Below are positions 24,099-33,691 of a DNA stretch of 54,365 bases, piece after piece. Made by a program: the position numbers and the translations under genes. The DNA lies in contig JAFPWF010000004.1 in assembly GCA_017395085.1 (NCBI GenBank), forward strand, positions 1 to 54,365, written 5' to 3'. Each line of letters starts with the position of its first letter. Within the stretch, counting starts at the first letter, position 1. Under the pieces are notes generated by a model. It saw nothing but the letters and a program-made list of their open reading frames with translations. It did not search any database and was not told the origin of the DNA. This stretch comes from Oscillospiraceae bacterium (GTDB lineage Bacteria > Bacillota > Clostridia > Oscillospirales > Oscillospiraceae).

Positions 24099-24959
24099 TT
24101 ACTTGATTGCGCCCTGCACCATGCCGTCCATGATGTGTTTCTGCGCAAGAATGAAGATCACAATCATGGGGATCATGGCAAGCAGCGCCGCTGTCAAAAT
24201 CAGATCCCAGGACTTCACAAAGGAGCCGACAAAAGACTGAACAGCGACTGGAAGCGTCTTGTTCGGGTTATTCTGCCCGAGCAGAATGGAGGGCAGCAGA
24301 TAGTCGTTCCAGATCCACATGCCGTTCAGGATCGTAACCGTCACGATGGTGGGCTTCAGCAGCGGGAAGATGATCCGGAAAAAGGTGCCTTCCGGAGAGC
24401 AGCCGTCGATTGCGGCAGCTTCTTCCAGTTCATACGGAATACCCTTGATAAAGCCGGTTAAAATGAACACTGTCATGGCACCACCGAATCCGAGATATGC
24501 AAAAATCAGGCCAGGCAGAGTTCCATTCATACCGAGGCCGACAAACTTGCCGACTTCGCGGAATGTGGCGATCAGCGGAAGCATAACGACTTGGAAAGGA
24601 ATAATCATCGAAGAGATGAACACCATGTAGATTACAGTGGACCATCTGGTCTTATTGCGGCAGATGACCCATGCGGCCATTCCGCCGAACACTGCAAGCA
24701 GAACCAAAGAGATCACGGTAACCAAAGTTGAACTCCCGAAAGCATGCCAGAATACAAAGGCCTTATTATTCACCACCGAATTCAAGTTTTGCAGGAACTG
24801 TTGAACACTCGCACCAGCGGTAGAAATTGGGTTCGAGACAATAGCGCTCTGGGCTTTAAATGAATTAAGTACTACCAGTGCAAAGGGGAAGAGAATATAA
24901 GCGGCCAATAGGACGGCAACTACTGTCAGGATAATGACGCGGGATGTCTTCATTTTCAT
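24099..24959 (-). CDS. Carbohydrate ABC transporter permease, MalG type
   Basis: 286 residues with six membrane segments. The EAA loop that docks the ATPase reads ELEEAAAIDGCSPEGTFFRI, and the C-terminus ends HIMDGMVQGAIK, as in MalG-family permeases. It shares one base with the stop of the MalF-type gene (TAATG), so the two are translationally coupled. With the MalF-like gene and the binding protein upstream it forms a CUT1-family importer for oligosaccharides. The ATPase is probably the MsmK encoded at 21889-22989. Alpha-glucosides are suggested by the GH13 and GH65 neighbours. Confidence 0.92.
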   Translation of the reverse strand: MKMKTSRVIILTVVAVLLAAYILFPFALVVLNSFKAQSAIVSNPISTAGASVQQFLQNLNSVVNNKAFVFWHAFGSSTLVTVISLVLLAVFGGMAAWVICRNKTRWSTVIYMVFISSMIIPFQVVMLPLIATFREVGKFVGLGMNGTLPGLIFAYLGFGGAMTVFILTGFIKGIPYELEEAAAIDGCSPEGTFFRIIFPLLKPTIVTVTILNGMWIWNDYLLPSILLGQNNPNKTLPVAVQSFVGSFVKSWDLILTAALLAMIPMIVIFILAQKHIMDGMVQGAIK

Positions 24960-26038
24960 TACATTTCGACCTCCCTCTTATTGGAGATACGAACCTGGGC
25001 CAGGGACACGCAGGCCAGAATAATAAAGAACAGAATAGCCTTCGCCTGGGCATAACCATACTGGTCACGCGCAAATGCGGTGTTATAGATGTTCAAGGCA
25101 ATCATCTGTGTTCCATTGGATAGGCGCTGTCCCATAAAGCCTCGCACTGTGCCGACACCATTGGTCAAGGCCAGGTTGACATCGAACTGCTTGAACGCAG
25201 AAGTCAGCGTTAAGAAGGTGCAGATGGTGAACGTGGCAGCGATCATGGGGATTTTGATCTGGAACAGGGTCTTCATGGCATCGGCCCCGTCGATCTGCGC
25301 TGCTTCCAGAACATCCTTCGGAACGGTTGCAAGACCGTTAATGTAAATCAGCATGATGTAGCCGGCATATTGCCAAACGTACACGATAATAATCGCAATA
25401 AATGCTGTTTTTGTGTTAATCAGCATGGAGGTCGAGTTCATAATTGTAGTCAGAACATTTGAGAAAATGAACTGCCAGATATAACCCAGAACGATACCGC
25501 CAATCAGGTTGGGCAGGAAGTAGGCTGCCCGGAAAAACCCGACACCCTTGAGTTTGGTTGTGCAGAGCAGTGCCAGTAGAAAAGCCACCAGGTTAACTAG
25601 GATCATATTGACGACCACGAATAGTACTGTAAGTAAAAGAGACCAGACAAATGCCGGATCTTTAAACATGGCGGTATAGTTTGCTATCCCGACCATCTTT
25701 GAATATGTTACACCATTCCAATCCGTGAAGGAGTAAAAGATACCCACAAACATCGGGATGATAACGGTAACTGCAAAAGTGAAGATCAAGGGGAACAGGA
25801 AAATGAAGTTAATAATGGCGCGATGATGCATGACTGTGGGAATAAAATACATACCAGCCAGAACCATCAGAGCGCCGACAACAAGAAACATGCCGCGCAG
25901 TGCGACTTTAGCGCTTCCGACATGGATTACAATATAAGTTTTGGAAAAATCCATCCAGAGCGCAGCAATCAACAGAACGGCACCCAAGATTAGAAGCACT
26001 AGCGACAAGATTTTTTTGCCGGAGGTGTTTTCATTCAT
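24959..26038 (-). CDS. Carbohydrate ABC transporter permease, MalF type
   Basis: 359 residues. Two extra hydrophobic segments at the N-terminus (about 9-27 and 42-66) precede the usual six-span core, which begins near FIFLFPLIFTFAVTVIIPMF. The EAA loop reads VLEAAQIDGADAMKTLFQI. SFTDWNG is typical of the MalF/UgpA family. It partners the MalG-type permease directly downstream and lies about 100 bases after the binding-protein gene, past a partial terminator that probably sets the binding protein in excess. Base composition here is slightly more A/T-rich than the neighbours. Confidence 0.92.
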   Translation of the reverse strand: MNENTSGKKILSLVLLILGAVLLIAALWMDFSKTYIVIHVGSAKVALRGMFLVVGALMVLAGMYFIPTVMHHRAIINFIFLFPLIFTFAVTVIIPMFVGIFYSFTDWNGVTYSKMVGIANYTAMFKDPAFVWSLLLTVLFVVVNMILVNLVAFLLALLCTTKLKGVGFFRAAYFLPNLIGGIVLGYIWQFIFSNVLTTIMNSTSMLINTKTAFIAIIIVYVWQYAGYIMLIYINGLATVPKDVLEAAQIDGADAMKTLFQIKIPMIAATFTICTFLTLTSAFKQFDVNLALTNGVGTVRGFMGQRLSNGTQMIALNIYNTAFARDQYGYAQAKAILFFIILACVSLAQVRISNKREVEM

Positions 26039-26079
26039 ATTTCAGAACACTCCCTTTTCAGAGGCTTTTCTCTCTTAAA

Positions 26080-26113
26080 CAAGAAGGGACGACGGCAAAG
26101 CCGCCGCCCCCTC
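26080..26113 (-). terminator. Attenuating terminator between binding protein and permeases
   Basis: On the minus strand GGGGGCGGCGGC pairs with GCCGTCGTCCC (two G-T pairs) with a TTT loop, followed by TTCTTGTTT. In binding-protein operons such hairpins reduce permease expression relative to the binding protein. Confidence 0.7.
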
Positions 26114-26135
26114 AAAACGCGTAATAATGCTCAGA

Positions 26136-27455
26136 TTACTGGTTGATTGCGTTGGGAATGGTGTCGACCATATCCTGAATGAATTCTTCCGTGTTGATCG
26201 AACCAGCAGCGAAATCCTGGAAGATTGCGCCGGTAAAGTCTTCAGCCATGTTTGCAGGCTGATCCAGGAAGTGCCAGGAAGAAGTTTTGCCTGCGGCGGT
26301 GAACTCTGTGATTGTCGGAGCGAACGGGTCATTAGCAACAACAGTGCAGCTAGCAAACGGGCTGTTCAGACCGGCTTCCTGAACCATGATCTGTTGGCCA
26401 TCGGGACCAGCGAGCCACTGAAGGAATGCCAGAGCATCTTCGACGTTGCCGTCTTTGAAGACTGCCCAGTGGGAAGGAGGATTGGTCAGAATGGTGTCGA
26501 TGCCTTCTTCAAAGGCATAGGGAATCATGCCGCACTCGAAGTTGCCTGCTGCGGCATACAGATCCTTGTACTGGTCCGTCAGAGATGCACCGATCCAGGA
26601 ACCCTGGGTAACAAATGCAAATTTGCCGCCTGCAAAACCGGAAACCTGGTTATCATAGTTACCGGATGCGGTATCAGCCGGAGCAAACTCATTAAACAGA
26701 GCGACCATCTGTGCGAAGTTGGTGAAACGATCAAGATCCAGCTTGCCTTCGTTCATCATCAGATCGAAGTAGGTGGAATCATTACGGGCAAGACCCGCAT
26801 CCAGATAGTTGCAGAACATGTGGTTGCCGGTGGACCAGTAAAGTTCCTTAGCAGTGGTATACCAGCCGATAACAGCAGTTAGGCCGAGTTCGTCCTTCAT
26901 GCTGTCGAGCTTCTCAAAAGCAGCGCGCATGGAAACAGGTCCTGTGATGCTTTTGGGATCAATTCCAGCTTTATCAAGGATGCTCTTGTTGTAAGCGAGG
27001 CCGATGGCTTCGGTGGTATAGGGGAAGCCGACTGTGGCACCGGTGCTGTCAATAAACTCTGCTTCGGTGTCAGCAGCCCAGGGCTGGTCAGCCATATCGA
27101 CCATCATGCCAGTCCAGTTGGAGAAGTCGGGAGTGCCTTCGCAGGTGAAGATATCGGGCATGTTGCCGGCCTGATAGTACTGCTTCAGCTGAGACTGCAG
27201 ATCAACGCCGCCACCGATGGACTCTACTTCAACATGCTTGCCGGTGGCTGCTTCATAAACTTCGGCAGCATGGTTCAGAGCATTGGCGATCTCAATTTTG
27301 CCGTTGAAGAGGCGGATTCCGCCAGAAGCAGCGGGAGCTGCAGCCTGGCTGTCACCGCTGGAAGCAGCGGGAGCAGCGGATTCCGTGCTGACGCCGCAGG
27401 CGGCGAGAGCGATGACCATGGTCAGCGCCAGCACGATGGCAAGAAACTTTTTCAT
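26136..27455 (-). CDS. Sugar ABC transporter substrate-binding lipoprotein (family 1)
   Basis: 439 residues beginning MKKFLAIVLALTMVIALAAC with a clear lipobox (LAAC), so it is anchored outside the membrane. After a Ser/Ala linker, the family-1 solute-binding fold shows PDIFTCEGTPDF, AIGLAYNKSILDKAGID and GAIFQDFAAGSINTEE-type C-terminal segments typical of maltose- and multiple-sugar-binding proteins. First gene of the importer transcript, with a good promoter. It is divergent from the GH13 alpha-glucosidase, supporting an alpha-glucoside ligand. The exact sugar is not determinable. Confidence 0.93.
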   Translation of the reverse strand: MKKFLAIVLALTMVIALAACGVSTESAAPAASSGDSQAAAPAASGGIRLFNGKIEIANALNHAAEVYEAATGKHVEVESIGGGVDLQSQLKQYYQAGNMPDIFTCEGTPDFSNWTGMMVDMADQPWAADTEAEFIDSTGATVGFPYTTEAIGLAYNKSILDKAGIDPKSITGPVSMRAAFEKLDSMKDELGLTAVIGWYTTAKELYWSTGNHMFCNYLDAGLARNDSTYFDLMMNEGKLDLDRFTNFAQMVALFNEFAPADTASGNYDNQVSGFAGGKFAFVTQGSWIGASLTDQYKDLYAAAGNFECGMIPYAFEEGIDTILTNPPSHWAVFKDGNVEDALAFLQWLAGPDGQQIMVQEAGLNSPFASCTVVANDPFAPTITEFTAAGKTSSWHFLDQPANMAEDFTGAIFQDFAAGSINTEEFIQDMVDTIPNAINQ

Positions 27456-27485
27456 ACTTTTTTCCTCACTTTGTTAGATTTTTCA

Positions 27486-27503
27486 GGCGGAGAACACTCC
27501 GCC
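27486..27503. repeat. Perfect inverted repeat in the binding-protein leader
   Basis: GGCGGAG and CTCCGCC flank AACA, just downstream of the promoter and 30 bases before the start codon. It may be an operator or an mRNA 5' stabilising hairpin. Confidence 0.5.
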
Positions 27504-27513
27504 ATCTTGTGTA

Positions 27514-27542
27514 AGTTTATCATCAGATAAGGGCAAAATCAA
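27514..27542 (-). promoter_or_regulatory. Promoter of the sugar-importer operon
   Basis: TTGATT (27537-27542) and TAAACT (27514-27519), 17 bases apart on the minus strand. The remaining ~220 bases up to the GH13 start hold no gene that I can see. Confidence 0.7.
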
Positions 27543-27761
27543 TCTTTTTTGTGCAACTGACAGGAATCTGGGCGAAATGCACGAAAAATCTTAAAAAAAT
27601 TGTTGCTTTTGACGAAACAACAGAAAAGCACTCCGAATCAATGAGCGAAACCGAAAAATCGGATTGAAACTCAACGGCGGTTCCTGTAAGATGAAGCTGA
27701 TATCAGGAACGATGATAAATGGTGTTGTGCAGAGGTGCACATCCAGAGGGAGGATCAATCG

Positions 27762-29432
27762 GTGGAAAGAAAATGGTGGCACGGAAAAACAGCGTATCAG
27801 ATTTACCCGAAAAGCTTTTATGACACAAACGGCGACGGAATCGGCGATCTGCGGGGCGTCATCGAAAAGCTGGACTACCTTCAGGAACTCGGGGTTGAAA
27901 TCGTATGGCTTTCCCCATGTTACTGCTCGCCGCTGGCAGACCAGGGCTATGATATTTCCGACTATTATAATATAGATCCGCGCTTCGGCACTATGGCAGA
28001 TATGGAGGAACTGATTGAGAAGGGACGCGCCCACGGGATTTCCATCGTGATGGACCTGGTGGTGAACCACTGTTCGGACGAGCATGAGTGGTTCCGAAAA
28101 GCCTGTGAGGATCCCGACGGACCTTTCGGACAGTTCTTTTATATTCGCGACTGGCACGAAGGCGAAAAACTCCCCTGCAACCTGCGCAGCTACTTCGGCG
28201 GACCCTGCTGGGACCTGCTGCCCGGGCATACGGACAAGATCTACTTCCACGCCTTCCATAAAAAGCAGCCGGATCTGAACTGGGAAAACCCGGCTCTCCG
28301 CAAGGTAGTTTACAAAATGATCAACTGGTGGCTGGACAAGGGCCTCGGCGGTTTCCGCATCGACGCCATCATCAACATTAAAAAACTTCTTCCCTTCCGC
28401 GATTTCCCTGCTGACCGCGATGACGGGCTCTGCCGCTTCAAGACGATGCTGGCAGAAGCCAAAGGGGTGAACGTCTTCCTGGCAGAGATGGCGAACGAGA
28501 CCTTCCATCGACATGATGCTTTTTCCGTCGGCGAAGTGTTCGATGAGAAGGAAGAGGATCTTCCCCTGATCATCGGAGACAACGGATATTTCTCGTCCAT
28601 GTTTGATTTTTCGGAAAAACTGATCGGCATGGACGCACGCGGGTGGTATGCCTGGAAGATGCCCACGGCGGAAGAGTATAAGAAAGCCGCTTTTGAGGCG
28701 CAGGCAAAGAGTGCCGGAGTCGGCTTTTACTCCAACATCATTGAAAACCACGACGAGCCCCGCGGCGTTTCGCACTATCTGCCGGAAGGCGAAAACAGTG
28801 ATGCGGCAAAAAAGATGCTGGGCGGGCTGAACTTTATGCTCCGCGGTCTTCCCTTCCTGTATCAGGGGCAGGAGATCGGCATGGAAAACACTGTCTTTAC
28901 CACTCCGGAGCAGTTTGACGACATCAACACCCTGCATGAATACCAGGTTGCTCTGAATGCGGGGCTGACGCCTGGAGAAGCGCTTGCCGCGGTGGCCCGC
29001 GTTTCCCGGGACAATGCGCGCACGCCCTTCCAGTGGAGCGCGGACGAGAATGCCGGCTTTTCCTCCGGGACTCCCTGGCTGCCGGTGAACCCCAATTACA
29101 GGGAAATCAACCTGGCTTCTCAGCGCGGCAGGCCGGACTCGGTCTATGAATTCTACCGTCAGCTCACAGCGCTGCGCAAAAGCGTGGAATGGGCCGAAAC
29201 CGTTGTTTACGGGGAAACGGTTCCCTACCTTGCAGAGCAGGAAAACCTGATGGCTTACTTCCGCAAAGGAGAGAGGACCCTGCTGGTTGCCGGAAACTTC
29301 CAGAACGAGGCGCAGAGTATGTTCCTCCCGACAACGGTGAAAGAGGTGCTCATCAACAACCTGAACTGCTTTGACGCCGACGCCGGCTCGCTCCGTCTCG
29401 GGCCGTGGCAGTTCGTGGTTCTGGCACTGTAA
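27762..29432 (+). CDS. GH13 alpha-glucosidase (oligo-1,6-glucosidase/maltase-like)
   Basis: 556 residues. GTG 27762 is preferred because GGGAGG lies nine bases upstream and the product then starts VERKWWHGKTAYQIYPKSF, the family's usual N-terminus. GH13 regions in order: DLVVNHCSDEHEWF (region I), GGFRIDAI with the nucleophile Asp (II), VGEVFDE with the general acid (III), and IENHDEPR with the transition-state Asp (IV). The size and GDLRGVIEKLDYLQELGV fit subfamilies that act on short alpha-1,4/1,6 oligosaccharides or sucrose. It is cytoplasmic (no signal peptide) and divergent from the importer, so it should hydrolyse imported sugars. Confidence 0.93.
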   Translation: MERKWWHGKTAYQIYPKSFYDTNGDGIGDLRGVIEKLDYLQELGVEIVWLSPCYCSPLADQGYDISDYYNIDPRFGTMADMEELIEKGRAHGISIVMDLVVNHCSDEHEWFRKACEDPDGPFGQFFYIRDWHEGEKLPCNLRSYFGGPCWDLLPGHTDKIYFHAFHKKQPDLNWENPALRKVVYKMINWWLDKGLGGFRIDAIINIKKLLPFRDFPADRDDGLCRFKTMLAEAKGVNVFLAEMANETFHRHDAFSVGEVFDEKEEDLPLIIGDNGYFSSMFDFSEKLIGMDARGWYAWKMPTAEEYKKAAFEAQAKSAGVGFYSNIIENHDEPRGVSHYLPEGENSDAAKKMLGGLNFMLRGLPFLYQGQEIGMENTVFTTPEQFDDINTLHEYQVALNAGLTPGEALAAVARVSRDNARTPFQWSADENAGFSSGTPWLPVNPNYREINLASQRGRPDSVYEFYRQLTALRKSVEWAETVVYGETVPYLAEQENLMAYFRKGERTLLVAGNFQNEAQSMFLPTTVKEVLINNLNCFDADAGSLRLGPWQFVVLAL

Positions 29433-29462
29433 TGGAGCGCAGGGGCAAAGTTTGTTTCATGA

Positions 29463-29491
29463 TTGACAAACAAAAACCGAGGTACTATAAT
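29463..29491 (+). promoter_or_regulatory. Consensus promoter for the FbpABC-like operon
   Basis: TTGACA (29463-29468) and TATAAT (29486-29491), a perfect consensus with 17-base spacing, about 90 bases before the binding-protein gene. Confidence 0.88.
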
Positions 29492-29578
29492 CAATTTGTT
29501 CAAAAAGCCGAAGCTTTTGAGTACCGGATTTCACGGCGGCATGCCGCGAAAATACAATTGAGGAGGAAATCAAACAAC

Positions 29579-30712
29579 ATGAAAAAACTGCTTGCATTGC
29601 TCATGGCAATGGTCATGGTTCTTGGCCTCGTTGCCTGCGGCAGCTCTCAGACTGCCGCACCCGCACAGAGTGAAGCCGCCCCGGCGGACGCTGCAGCGGA
29701 CGGCCCGCTGGCTCAGCTGATTGCCGATGCGAAAGCGGAAGGCGAACTGGTTGTCTACGGTTCCTGCGAAGAGGACTATCTTTCCGCTGCCTGCGCGAAC
29801 TTCGAGAAACTGTACGGCATCAAGACCACGTATCAGCGCCTGTCAACCGGCGAAGTGCCTGCCAAGATCGAAGAAGAGAACGGCAAACCCTCTGCCGACG
29901 TCTGGTTCGGCGGCACCAACAACCCCTATGACTCCGCCGCGGCCAAAGGCCTGCTCGACAACAGCTATGTTCCCGAAAACGCCTCTCACCTGACCAAGGA
30001 CATCTACAAGGATCCGAACGGCTACTGGTACGGCATCTACACCGGTATCCTCGGCTTTATGGTCAACACCGATGAGCTGACCCGTCTGGGCCTGGAAGCT
30101 CCGAAGTCCTGGGATGATCTGCTAAAGCCCGAGTACAAGGGCCTTGTCTGGCTGTCCAACTACAACACCGCCGGCACCCCGAAACTGGTTGCCAACCTCA
30201 TGATCCAGCTGAAGGGCCACGACGAAGGCATCAAATACCTCGCGGACCTTGACAAGAACGTTCAGGTTTACACCAAGTCCGGTTCCGGCCCGAGCAAGAA
30301 TGTCGGCACCGGTGAGTGCGTCATCGGCATCGGCTTCCTGCATGACGGCATCACTCAGATTATTGACAACGGATATGAAAACGTTGCCCTGGTAGTTCCT
30401 TCTGACGGCACTGCCTGCGAGATCGGCCCTGTCGCCATCTTCAAGGGCGCCGCACACCCGAATGCCGCGCATCTGTTCATGGAGTATGCGCTGTCTCCTG
30501 ACTGCGTGGAACTGGCTGCACAGAACGGATCCTATCAGTTCCTGGTCATCGACAACGCGCAGCAGCCCGAAGCGGCCGTTCAGTTTGGCCTGGATCCCAG
30601 CTTGGTTTGGGACGGCTATGATTTTGCCAAGGCGGCTGCCGATACCGAGCAGAATGTGGCGGATGTCATGGCTGCGCTGCACGGCGGTGACGACCGTTTC
30701 AAGACGGAGTAA
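29579..30712 (+). CDS. Extracellular solute-binding lipoprotein, FbpA/AfuA-like
   Basis: 377 residues after ATG 29579 (AGGAGG upstream). The signal peptide MKKLLALLMAMVMVLGLVAC ends in a lipobox. The mature protein begins a family-1/Fe3+-type binding fold: LIADAKAEGELVVYGSC, then SADVWFGGTNNPYDSAAAKGLL, YGIYTGILGFMVNTDEL, LAPKSWDDLLKPEYKG-like block and GIGFLHDG. This family is usually labelled ferric-iron binding, but AfuA relatives bind sugar phosphates. Co-transcription with a PfkB kinase and MalQ makes a carbohydrate-related ligand plausible. The typical iron-ligating paired Tyr residues are not evident to me. Confidence 0.88.
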   Translation: MKKLLALLMAMVMVLGLVACGSSQTAAPAQSEAAPADAAADGPLAQLIADAKAEGELVVYGSCEEDYLSAACANFEKLYGIKTTYQRLSTGEVPAKIEEENGKPSADVWFGGTNNPYDSAAAKGLLDNSYVPENASHLTKDIYKDPNGYWYGIYTGILGFMVNTDELTRLGLEAPKSWDDLLKPEYKGLVWLSNYNTAGTPKLVANLMIQLKGHDEGIKYLADLDKNVQVYTKSGSGPSKNVGTGECVIGIGFLHDGITQIIDNGYENVALVVPSDGTACEIGPVAIFKGAAHPNAAHLFMEYALSPDCVELAAQNGSYQFLVIDNAQQPEAAVQFGLDPSLVWDGYDFAKAAADTEQNVADVMAALHGGDDRFKTE

Positions 30713-30755
30713 TTACACAGGTATTGTACAAGAACTGATTCAAACGCGAATGTGC

Positions 30756-30783
30756 GGGGGATGACGGAACGCCGCCATCCCCC
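30756..30783 (+). terminator. Hairpin between binding-protein and permease genes
   Basis: GGGGGATG (30756-30763) pairs with CATCCCCC (30776-30783), with an inner CGG/CCG, followed by GTTGTTT. A partial terminator or 3' stabiliser that would raise binding-protein levels over the permease. Confidence 0.65.
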
Positions 30784-30820
30784 GTTGTTTATCCGCGTAT
30801 GAAAGGAGGATTCAACCAAC

Positions 30821-32530
30821 ATGGCAAAAACCCAAGGTGCGGCGCTGGACCGGAAGAAACTGATGGCCGACCCCATCATGGTAACCACCATCGTCCTTCT
30901 GATTACCTTTCTGACGCTGTTTATCCTCTATCCGCTGGCAATCCTGCTGGTGGACAGCTTTGTGGGCGACGGCAGCTTCGGGCTTTCCATTTTCAAGCGC
31001 ATCTTCGCCATGCCTTCGTTTACAAAGGCGATCACCAACACCCTGAAGGTCGGCTTCCTGGTCGGCATTCTGTCCTCGCTGATCGGCCTGCTGTTTGCGT
31101 ATGTGGAAGTCTATGTCCGGATGAACCGCTTTGTGGGCGGTCTGTTCAAAACTGTTTCCATGCTGCCGGTCGTCTCCCCGCCGTTTGTTCTGTCGCTGAG
31201 CATGATCATGCTGTTCGGCAAGGCGGGTATCATCACGCGCTTCCTGCTCCACATTTACGACAATAACGTGTACGGCTTCTGGGGTATCGTCATCGTGCAG
31301 ACCCTGACCTTCTTCCCGGTTTGCTACATGATGCTGAAGGGCCTGCTGAAGAACATCGACCCGTCTCTGGAAGAAGCAGCCCGCGATATGGGCGCGGGGC
31401 GCTGGAAGGTCTTTGCGGATGTGACCCTGCCGCTGATGCTTCCCGGTCTTGGCAATGCGTTTCTGGTGACCTTTATCGAGTCCATCGCCGACTTCGCAAA
31501 CCCGATGATCATCGGCGGCTCGTACGATACGCTTGCAACGACAATCTACCTGCAGATTACCGGTGCCTATGACAAGGCCGGCGCTGCCGCGATGGCTGTC
31601 GTGCTGCTGTGCATCACCCTGCTGATGTTCGCTGTCCAGAAGTATTATCTGGAAGCGAAAACCGCTGCAACCCTGACAGGCAAGGCCTCGCGTGCAAGGA
31701 TGCTGATCGAAGACAAATCCGTCAAGGTGCCGCTGACCATCTTCTGCTCGCTTGCGGCGCTGTTTGTCATCATGATGTACATCTGCGTTCCCATCGGCGC
31801 ATGCTTCCCGACCTGGGGCTACAAGTTCTTCCCGCTGACAGGCAAGTGGTTCAACCAGGTCTTCACCAAGTATCACGGCTTCAAGGCGTTTAAAGACTCC
31901 TTCGTGCTGTCGCTGATTGCAGCCCCGATTACGGCGCTTCTGAGTATGATCATTTCCTACCTGGTGGTCAAGCGGAAGTTTAAGGCAAAGGGCTTTATCG
32001 AAGCGGTTTCGATGCTCGCCATGGCGGTTCCGGGAACCGTTCTCGGCGTCGGATACATCCGCGGCTTCTCCGGCGGCCTGTTCCACACAGGCTTCCTGCA
32101 GGGCATATACGGCACGGGCCTGATCCTGATTATCGTCTTTGTGGTGCGTTCCCTGCCGACCGGTACCCGAAGCGGCATCTCTGCCCTTCGCCAGATCGAC
32201 AAGTCCATCGAGGAATCAGCCTATGATATGGGCGCCGACAGCCTGAAGGTCTTTACCACCGTGACGCTGCCGCTTATCAAAGACTCCTTCCTCAGCGGCC
32301 TGGTGACAGCCTTTGTCCGCAGCATCACGGCAATTTCCGCCATCATCCTGCTCGTGACGCCGAGTTACCTGCTGATCACCGTGCAGATCAACGAGTTTGC
32401 GGAGAAAGGCGCCTACAGCCTGGCCTGCGCCTTCGCCACCATCCTGATTATCATTACCTACAGCGCGGTGCTGCTGATGAACGCCTTCATCAAACGCTTT
32501 GGCACCAGCCGAAATATCAAGGAGGAATAA
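30821..32530 (+). CDS. Two-domain ABC permease, FbpB/AfuB type
   Basis: 569 residues carrying two fused permease halves, each with about six membrane segments and an EAA docking loop: LEEAARDMGAGRWKVFADVT in the first half and IEESAYDMGADSLKVFTTVT in the second. This internal duplication is characteristic of the ferric-iron/sugar-phosphate/thiamine permease group. AAAGGAGG precedes the ATG. It ends three bases before the ATPase gene, forming one operon with the binding protein, ATPase and kinase. Confidence 0.93.
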   Translation: MAKTQGAALDRKKLMADPIMVTTIVLLITFLTLFILYPLAILLVDSFVGDGSFGLSIFKRIFAMPSFTKAITNTLKVGFLVGILSSLIGLLFAYVEVYVRMNRFVGGLFKTVSMLPVVSPPFVLSLSMIMLFGKAGIITRFLLHIYDNNVYGFWGIVIVQTLTFFPVCYMMLKGLLKNIDPSLEEAARDMGAGRWKVFADVTLPLMLPGLGNAFLVTFIESIADFANPMIIGGSYDTLATTIYLQITGAYDKAGAAAMAVVLLCITLLMFAVQKYYLEAKTAATLTGKASRARMLIEDKSVKVPLTIFCSLAALFVIMMYICVPIGACFPTWGYKFFPLTGKWFNQVFTKYHGFKAFKDSFVLSLIAAPITALLSMIISYLVVKRKFKAKGFIEAVSMLAMAVPGTVLGVGYIRGFSGGLFHTGFLQGIYGTGLILIIVFVVRSLPTGTRSGISALRQIDKSIEESAYDMGADSLKVFTTVTLPLIKDSFLSGLVTAFVRSITAISAIILLVTPSYLLITVQINEFAEKGAYSLACAFATILIIITYSAVLLMNAFIKRFGTSRNIKEE

Positions 32531-32533
32531 GCC

Positions 32534-33610
32534 ATGGAGAAGATCAAAAAAGGTGTACGCCTGGATCATATTTCCAAGATCTACCAGGATCCGAAAACAG
32601 GCAAAGAGTTCTATGCTGTTAAGGATACCTCTCTGACCATTGAACCGGGCAGCTTTGTGACCCTGCTCGGCCCGTCCGGCTGCGGCAAAACCACCACGCT
32701 GAGGATGATTGCCGGATTTGAGAGCCCGGACGAGGGCGAAATCTATCTCGGGGACGAGCCGATCAACGAGCTGACCCCGAACAAGCGCGATACCGCCATG
32801 GTCTTCCAGAGCTACGCGCTGCTGCCGCACTACAACGTGTTTGACAACGTGGCCTACGGCCTGAAGCTGCGCAAGGTTCCGAAAGAGGAGATCAAAGAGC
32901 GAGTCATGAAGATCCTGGACCTCGTGGAACTCACCGGCATGGAAGGCCGCATGACCAACCAGCTGTCCGGTGGCCAGCAGCAGCGTGTGGCGCTGGCGAG
33001 AGCGCTGGTCATTGAACCTTCGGTGCTGCTGTTCGACGAGCCGCTTTCCAACCTGGATGCAAAGCTCCGCGTCACCATGCGGACTGAAATCCGCCGCATC
33101 CAGCAGGAAGTCGGAATCACGGCCATCTATGTCACGCACGACCAGTCCGAGGCCATGGCGCTGTCCGACAACATCATCATCATGAACAAGGGCGTTGTAG
33201 CCCAGATGGGCACTCCGCAGGAGATCTACTACCACCCGGTCAATGAGTTTGTCGCAGACTTCATCGGTGAGGCGAACTTCCTGAAGGGCAAGATGACCGG
33301 CCGCAGCGGAGACCTGGTCACGCTGGACATTGAGGGAAGCCCTCTGGAGGTGGAAGGCAACGACCGCATGGAGGCAGGCAATGAGTACACCCTGGTGCTG
33401 CGTCCGGAAGCCGCTACGCTTGCCGATAAGGGCGGGCTCCCGTGCAAGGTGGTGCTGTCCTGCTTCATGGGCTCGTACCAGAACTACCATGTGATGGTAG
33501 GCAACACCCTGGTAAAACTGGAAGAGCACAACCCGAAAAACAAGCACATCTATGCGGTGGGCGACAACTGCTCGCTGGTATTTGATCCGAAGTCCGTCCA
33601 CGTGCTTTAA
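32534..33610 (+). CDS. ABC importer ATPase, FbpC/PotA type
   Basis: 358 residues. Walker A GPSGCGKTTTLRMIAG, the Q-loop in AMVFQSYALLPHYNVFDNV, signature LSGGQQQRVALARALV, Walker B VLLFDEPLSNLDAKLR and switch VTHDQSEAMALSD are all intact. A C-terminal TOBE-like domain (YTLVLRPEAATL, CKVVLSCFMGSYQNY) follows. Start three bases after the permease stop, with AAGGAGG inside the permease's last codons, so expression is tightly coupled. It energises the importer encoded at 29579-32530. Confidence 0.94.
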   Translation: MEKIKKGVRLDHISKIYQDPKTGKEFYAVKDTSLTIEPGSFVTLLGPSGCGKTTTLRMIAGFESPDEGEIYLGDEPINELTPNKRDTAMVFQSYALLPHYNVFDNVAYGLKLRKVPKEEIKERVMKILDLVELTGMEGRMTNQLSGGQQQRVALARALVIEPSVLLFDEPLSNLDAKLRVTMRTEIRRIQQEVGITAIYVTHDQSEAMALSDNIIIMNKGVVAQMGTPQEIYYHPVNEFVADFIGEANFLKGKMTGRSGDLVTLDIEGSPLEVEGNDRMEAGNEYTLVLRPEAATLADKGGLPCKVVLSCFMGSYQNYHVMVGNTLVKLEEHNPKNKHIYAVGDNCSLVFDPKSVHVL

Positions 33611-33691
33611 AAAAGCGGATCCCTGCGGCAGAGCCTGTCACCGGGTTTTGCCGCTGGAAGAGTTTTGGCTGACAGCTGAGGAGAAGGTAAC

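Noticed and set aside
30812-32086. A 424-codon minus-strand frame opposite the two-domain permease
   Set aside because: Shadow of the permease; no domain and no ribosome binding site.
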